From assembly GCA_025769875.1 (NCBI GenBank), contig JAGFNK010000827.1, positions 1 to 20,750 of the forward strand: 20,750 nucleotides of DNA, read 5' to 3'. A model generated the notes under the pieces. That model was not told the DNA's origin and ran no database searches. It was given only the letters and a program-made list of their open reading frames with translations. The position numbers and the translations under genes are program-made. The DNA comes from Russula earlei. Its lineage: Eukaryota > Basidiomycota > Agaricomycetes > Russulales > Russulaceae. The stretch's first letter is position 1. Each line of letters starts with the position of its first letter. Shown here one piece after another: positions 17,625 through 20,750 of this stretch.

Positions 17625-18668
17625 CTAGCTGATTTGTGATATTTTTCTTTTGAAACTTGAAGTGGGAGTTGGATATAAAAGATGTGCATAGTGCTTGTGC
17701 TCAGGATTGACATCAATTATTTTCAATTTATTAAATTTGTACCAGATATTGTTTGGTGAGTTAAAGAGATGTAATAAGTCAGTTTCATTTGGTGAGAGCT
17801 CATGTCTTTCAAAGAGCTGATTTAAAAGGTCCATACAGTATGAGGCATCAGCCACTGCATCATGGAGCTTTAGATTTATAGGTATATTATATGCTCTTAG
17901 AGCATCTGCCAGAGTTTGTTTCTTATTTCTCCAGCATGCTGGATATAAGTCAATTGAGAACTTATGGAGCAGTGATTGGTTATACTTAGTTAGATGTCTT
18001 TTAAGTATTGGAATATCAAAAGAGTTAACATTATATCCCACAATAATTGTGTCTTTTAAACAGTATGATATTTCCTTAGCAGCAGTATAAAAGTTTAAAG
18101 CAGATTTTAGTTGTTGATCACCAATGTTATTAATATGGAAGGCTTTGTTATCTTTTTGAGTGTAGCCTTGATAAGGGAGTATATAATTGGACCAAGTTGA
18201 GACATAGTTAAGGGTATCATATGTAGGGTCAATAATTGGTTTAATTATTGCCACTTGAAGTATGTTGGCAGTTTGAATATTGACACCATCTGTCTCAAGA
18301 TCAAGAAATGCTAGTTGTGGTAAACTCTGAAGAGAGTATGATGCAGCAGAAAGTTTAGCTTTCTGAATAAGGGAGTTTTTATTATTGATCCTGATTGGCT
18401 TATCAATTGGAGACTTGTCCCAAGTGATAAACTTTTTATTAAAGCAGACCTGTTGAAGTTCTGCTAACATATTCATTTTTAGTGCATCAAAGCATCTTGT
18501 AACTTGGAATTCCAAGTACTCTAAAGGGACCACATTTGTAGGTTGAGTGGATTCTCTTTTAAATATTTGCATTTGCTCAACCACCAGTTGGTTAAGTTGG
18601 TGAATGCTTTGTTCAAAGTGATATGTGGCTTGAGATTTAAGCCAAGTGGTGAAATCAATGTGTTGCAT
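17625..18668 (-). CDS. DEDDh (DnaQ-like) 3'-5' exonuclease encoded by PLE copy 2
   Basis: A complete 347-codon frame from ATG (18668-18666). Residues 1 to about 115 form an N-terminal region of unknown fold, rich in Gln, with no motif I recognise. Residues about 118-290 are an RNase H-fold exonuclease: ExoI FLDLETDG (D123, E125), ExoII GYNVNSFDIPIL (D218), ExoIII LHDAVADASYC (H269, D274). All five DEDDh residues are present, so metal-dependent 3'-5' trimming of DNA or RNA is the expected activity. The tail (to 347) is basic and Ser-rich. The start is supported by an in-frame TAA about 30 nt upstream. The gene follows the RT stop by 68 nt in the same direction. Role inferred: trimming the primer, the chromosome 3' overhang or cDNA ends during attachment. 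Its substrate is unknown. Confidence 0.85.
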   Translation of the reverse strand: MQHIDFTTWLKSQATYHFEQSIHQLNQLVVEQMQIFKRESTQPTNVVPLEYLEFQVTRCFDALKMNMLAELQQVCFNKKFITWDKSPIDKPIRINNKNSLIQKAKLSAASYSLQSLPQLAFLDLETDGVNIQTANILQVAIIKPIIDPTYDTLNYVSTWSNYILPYQGYTQKDNKAFHINNIGDQQLKSALNFYTAAKEISYCLKDTIIVGYNVNSFDIPILKRHLTKYNQSLLHKFSIDLYPACWRNKKQTLADALRAYNIPINLKLHDAVADASYCMDLLNQLFERHELSPNETDLLHLFNSPNNIWYKFNKLKIIDVNPEHKHYAHLLYPTPTSSFKRKISQIS

Positions 18669-18736
18669 AGTGTCTAAGCAGTTATGTGAGCTTTATATTT
18701 TTTATGTTAAAGATGGAATGGAGAAAGTAGGAAATA

Positions 18737-20560
18737 TTAGAGTCCTTTATTCTTTCTTGCTTTAAGGCTTAAGACATGTAGTTTAGGTGGCATCTTATAG
18801 CAGATAGTAACTTTTTGACTGATGGAAGGGTGCACATTTGCTAGTTTAAGAATTTTAGCAGTGAACTGATTTAGAGCAGTTCTTAAGTTATAATGTGATA
18901 CTGCAGGGTTATACTCTGTTTTGAAGAGTAGAGGAGTAGGTTTATTATTTTTGAGTTGGCAGAGACAGTGTATTTCTGTCTGTCTTATGAGTGACTTGGC
19001 CTAGTGCTCTTTGTATAAAAGCCAGAGGGTAGCCTCTTCTTTGAAGTCTAAGAGTGAAGAGGTTGACCATTGTTTTAAAGTCAGCTTGAGTTGTACAGAT
19101 TCTAGCATATCTAATGGCTTCACCTTTAATAAAGCCAGTTTTTTGTGCAGCAGTGTGGTAAGAGTTAAATGGAAGATATGCATAAGTGTTGAGCTGCTTT
19201 TGATAAACACTGGTAGATATTTTACCATTCTTAATAAAGATAGCAAGATCTAGAAAATTACAGTGCTTAGCTAGTGAGGACCATACAAGGTTAATAGAAG
19301 GATTTAGGTTGTTGAGGTCAGATTGTAGGTCAGTGACCTCAGAGTCCTTGTAATGATAAAGATGTCATCAATAAAGCGCTTGTAAAGCAAGAGTGATCCT
19401 GAGTTTATATACTTATGGACAGTGTTCTTCTCAAGCTGGTACATAAAAATGTTTGAGTAAGGAGGTATCATTGGGGATCCCATAGCAGCACCATTAGTTT
19501 GCTGGTATATTTTATTTTGAAAAGTTATATAGCCTTTAGTAAGAACAAAGTGCATTGCTTTTATAAGAAAGTCTCTTTTATGCTGAGTTTCCCAGTTAAG
19601 TTGATGAATAAAATCATGTACAAGTTGTAAGCCAGTATTGGTATCCATATTAGGATAGAGTGCTTCAACATCAGCACTAGCTATTCTAGCAGTATTAGGC
19701 AGATTATTATTATTAATTTGGTTAAGTTGAGTGAGAAGGTCATAGGAGTCTTTAAGAACCCATTCAGTGGCTGGAAGAAGTGGGTTAAGTTGGTTTGCTA
19801 GCCATTGAGAGAGGTGAAAAGTGATCCAAGTCATGCTTGGTACAATTGGTCTCCCTTTTATAGGATTCTTATGCACCTTTGCAGTGATATAGAATCTCAT
19901 AGGTTGCCATTTGGTATTTGGATTTTGTAAGATCCATTTTATTTCATCAGGATGAAGGCAGTGTTCATAGGTAGACACCAAGTTGGTAAGTTCATAGAGC
20001 AGACAGTCAATAATGGGTTTGCCATCTATGGCATGATGATATTGTTGAGTGACATCAGCATATAAAGGAGAATGAAGATGTTCTTGGCATCTTTGTAAGT
20101 ACCAAGACTTGGTAACAATTGCATAACCTAGGTTTTTATCTGCCAGAATAATAAGAGTGTCTTTATGATTAAGAAGAGTCTTATATTGAGCAATGTGATT
20201 GGTATTAATATTAGAGTGCATTTTAGATGTGTTTGGTTTGAATGATTGTTGTAAGAGTGATAAAGTTGCTTCAATATCCCTTCTTTGATCTAAGAAAGGT
20301 GGGTTCGATTTAGAAGGTATCCAGTATTGAGGCACAATATTATGTTCATGATGATTTTGAAAGAGGTGTCTAAGTCTTATTGTTCCTTTTAAAGGCCTTG
20401 AGACTTTGTGGTATTATATTAGAGTCAGGGTGTTGGAACAGGAATGAACTTTGTTCCCAAAGCAAGACAGTTAAGTGCACCTTGTGGTATTGATTTAGCA
20501 GTCAAGTTATGTACTATTTTGTGCTACACCTATTTGTTTTAAGTTACTATCATAAGATGT
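18737..20560 (-). pseudogene. Penelope-like reverse transcriptase (endonuclease-deficient), several frameshifts
   Basis: The main frame (20335-19304; the start is an in-frame GTG, coding continues upstream) holds ILADKNLGYAI (65-73), KVHKNPIKGRPIVPSM, motif A SADVEALYPNM (D222), motif B NGAAMGSPMIPPYSNIFM and motif C KRFIDDIFII (D323, D324): the catalytic triad is intact. A one-base loss near 19346-19350 shifts the frame; the thumb then reads FLDLAIFIKNGKISTSVYQK and FIKGEAIRYARICTTQ. A further indel near 18980, relative to copy 1, breaks the Asn-rich linker before PTPLLFKTEYNPA; the end is TAA at 18739-18737. Upstream, IPQGALNCLALGTKFIPVP (about 20495-20430) is the conserved PLE N-terminal block, with shifts near 20410 and 20380. 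No GIY-YIG motif is visible. Confidence 0.87.
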
Positions 20561-20750
20561 AACTCTTGTTGTTTCTTTAGTAAGTCATCAGTCAGTTGAT
20601 CTCTAAGTTTGATTCTGTTCTTTTGAGCTTAGAAAGCCTTCTATTGTTAGGCTTAAATTGAGTAAAGTGAGTTGTATGTACTTGTGAAGTATTTAAATGG
20701 TCTTGTCACTACAGCTCTGCATCTTGAGGCCCCTCTGTGATTGCCCCTCT
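20561..20750 (-). other. Upstream part of PLE copy 2, reading frame unclear
   Basis: The minus strand has short open pieces (for example LRDQLTDDLLKKQQELHLM) of the Lys/Gln-rich kind that could be the N-terminal part of the RT, but stops occur in all frames within 100 bp. It may be decayed coding sequence or an intron-containing 5' region. The element continues beyond the window edge. Confidence 0.4.

Larger units (their letters stand above)
17010..20750 (-). mobile_element. Penelope-like element copy 2, longer copy, runs off the right edge
   Basis: Minus-strand order: RT (20750 side to 18737), exonuclease (18668-17625), 3' UTR (17624-17010). The RT has Penelope-type motifs and lacks a C-terminal GIY-YIG domain, placing it among endonuclease-deficient PLEs such as the fungal Coprina and rotifer Athena groups. 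Such elements are known at telomeres in several eukaryotes. The 3' terminus CAATAGTATC (17010) is shared with copy 1. The 5' end lies outside the window. Confidence 0.87.

Noticed and set aside
18669..18750. TATA-like TATAAAG upstream of the exonuclease in copy 2 as a separate promoter
   Set aside because: The region is AT-rich, the string is altered in copy 1 (TATAAG), and nothing else supports an internal start.
20550..20600. Minus-strand CTGATGA followed by GAAA near 20588, a possible hammerhead
   Set aside because: The core strings are present but stem II lacks the conserved closing pair, and stems I and III cannot be drawn convincingly.

Overview
The window looks like a transposon-packed, probably subtelomeric stretch of a fungal genome, most likely a basidiomycete of the Agaricomycete type. 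I see no host gene, tRNA, rRNA or CRISPR. The guess rests on the style of the Ty3/gypsy chromovirus, of the RNase H-bearing non-LTR element with its C-terminal zinc motif, and of the endonuclease-lacking Penelope-like element (PLE). No database search was possible, so the taxon is an inference.

Layout, left to right. (1) 10-650: a 641-bp foldback/MITE-like element with inverted arms of about 240 bp. (2) 651-8492: a decayed Ty3/gypsy chromovirus on the minus strand (gag, protease, RT/RNase H, integrase, chromodomain, polypurine tract, 3' LTR at 651-1610). Stops, frameshifts and catalytic Asp-to-Asn changes in RT and integrase make it dead, and most of the damage reads as C/T or G/A transitions. 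(3) 8493-9453: a second LTR of the same family in the opposite orientation, fused by its TG end to the start of gag, so the element has inverted rather than direct LTRs. (4) 9454-13769: a 5'-truncated non-LTR retrotransposon on the plus strand (RT, RNase H, zinc motif, 3' UTR, A22 tail) broken by two frameshifts and one in-frame stop. (5) 13770-20750: two head-to-tail copies of one PLE on the minus strand, separated by telomere-like and subtelomere-like repeats.

The PLE is the most interesting content. Reading the minus strand, copy 2 has a Penelope-type RT without a GIY-YIG endonuclease, followed 68 nt later by a 347-codon ORF with a complete DEDDh (DnaQ-like) 3'-5' exonuclease site, then a well conserved 3' UTR. 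Copy 1 is 5'-truncated within the RT tail, and within a base of the break the plus strand becomes TTTAGGG-type repeats running toward the right. This is the geometry expected if the cDNA was attached to a chromosome end by its 3' side and then capped by telomerase. Both exonuclease frames are free of stops and indels although the RT of copy 2 carries several frameshifts. An RT plus exonuclease unit linked to chromosome ends is the best candidate here for an under-described system; it recalls exonuclease-bearing, telomere-associated PLE relatives (terminons) of rotifers.

All positions of boundaries, counts of differences and translations beyond simple reading frames were worked out by eye.
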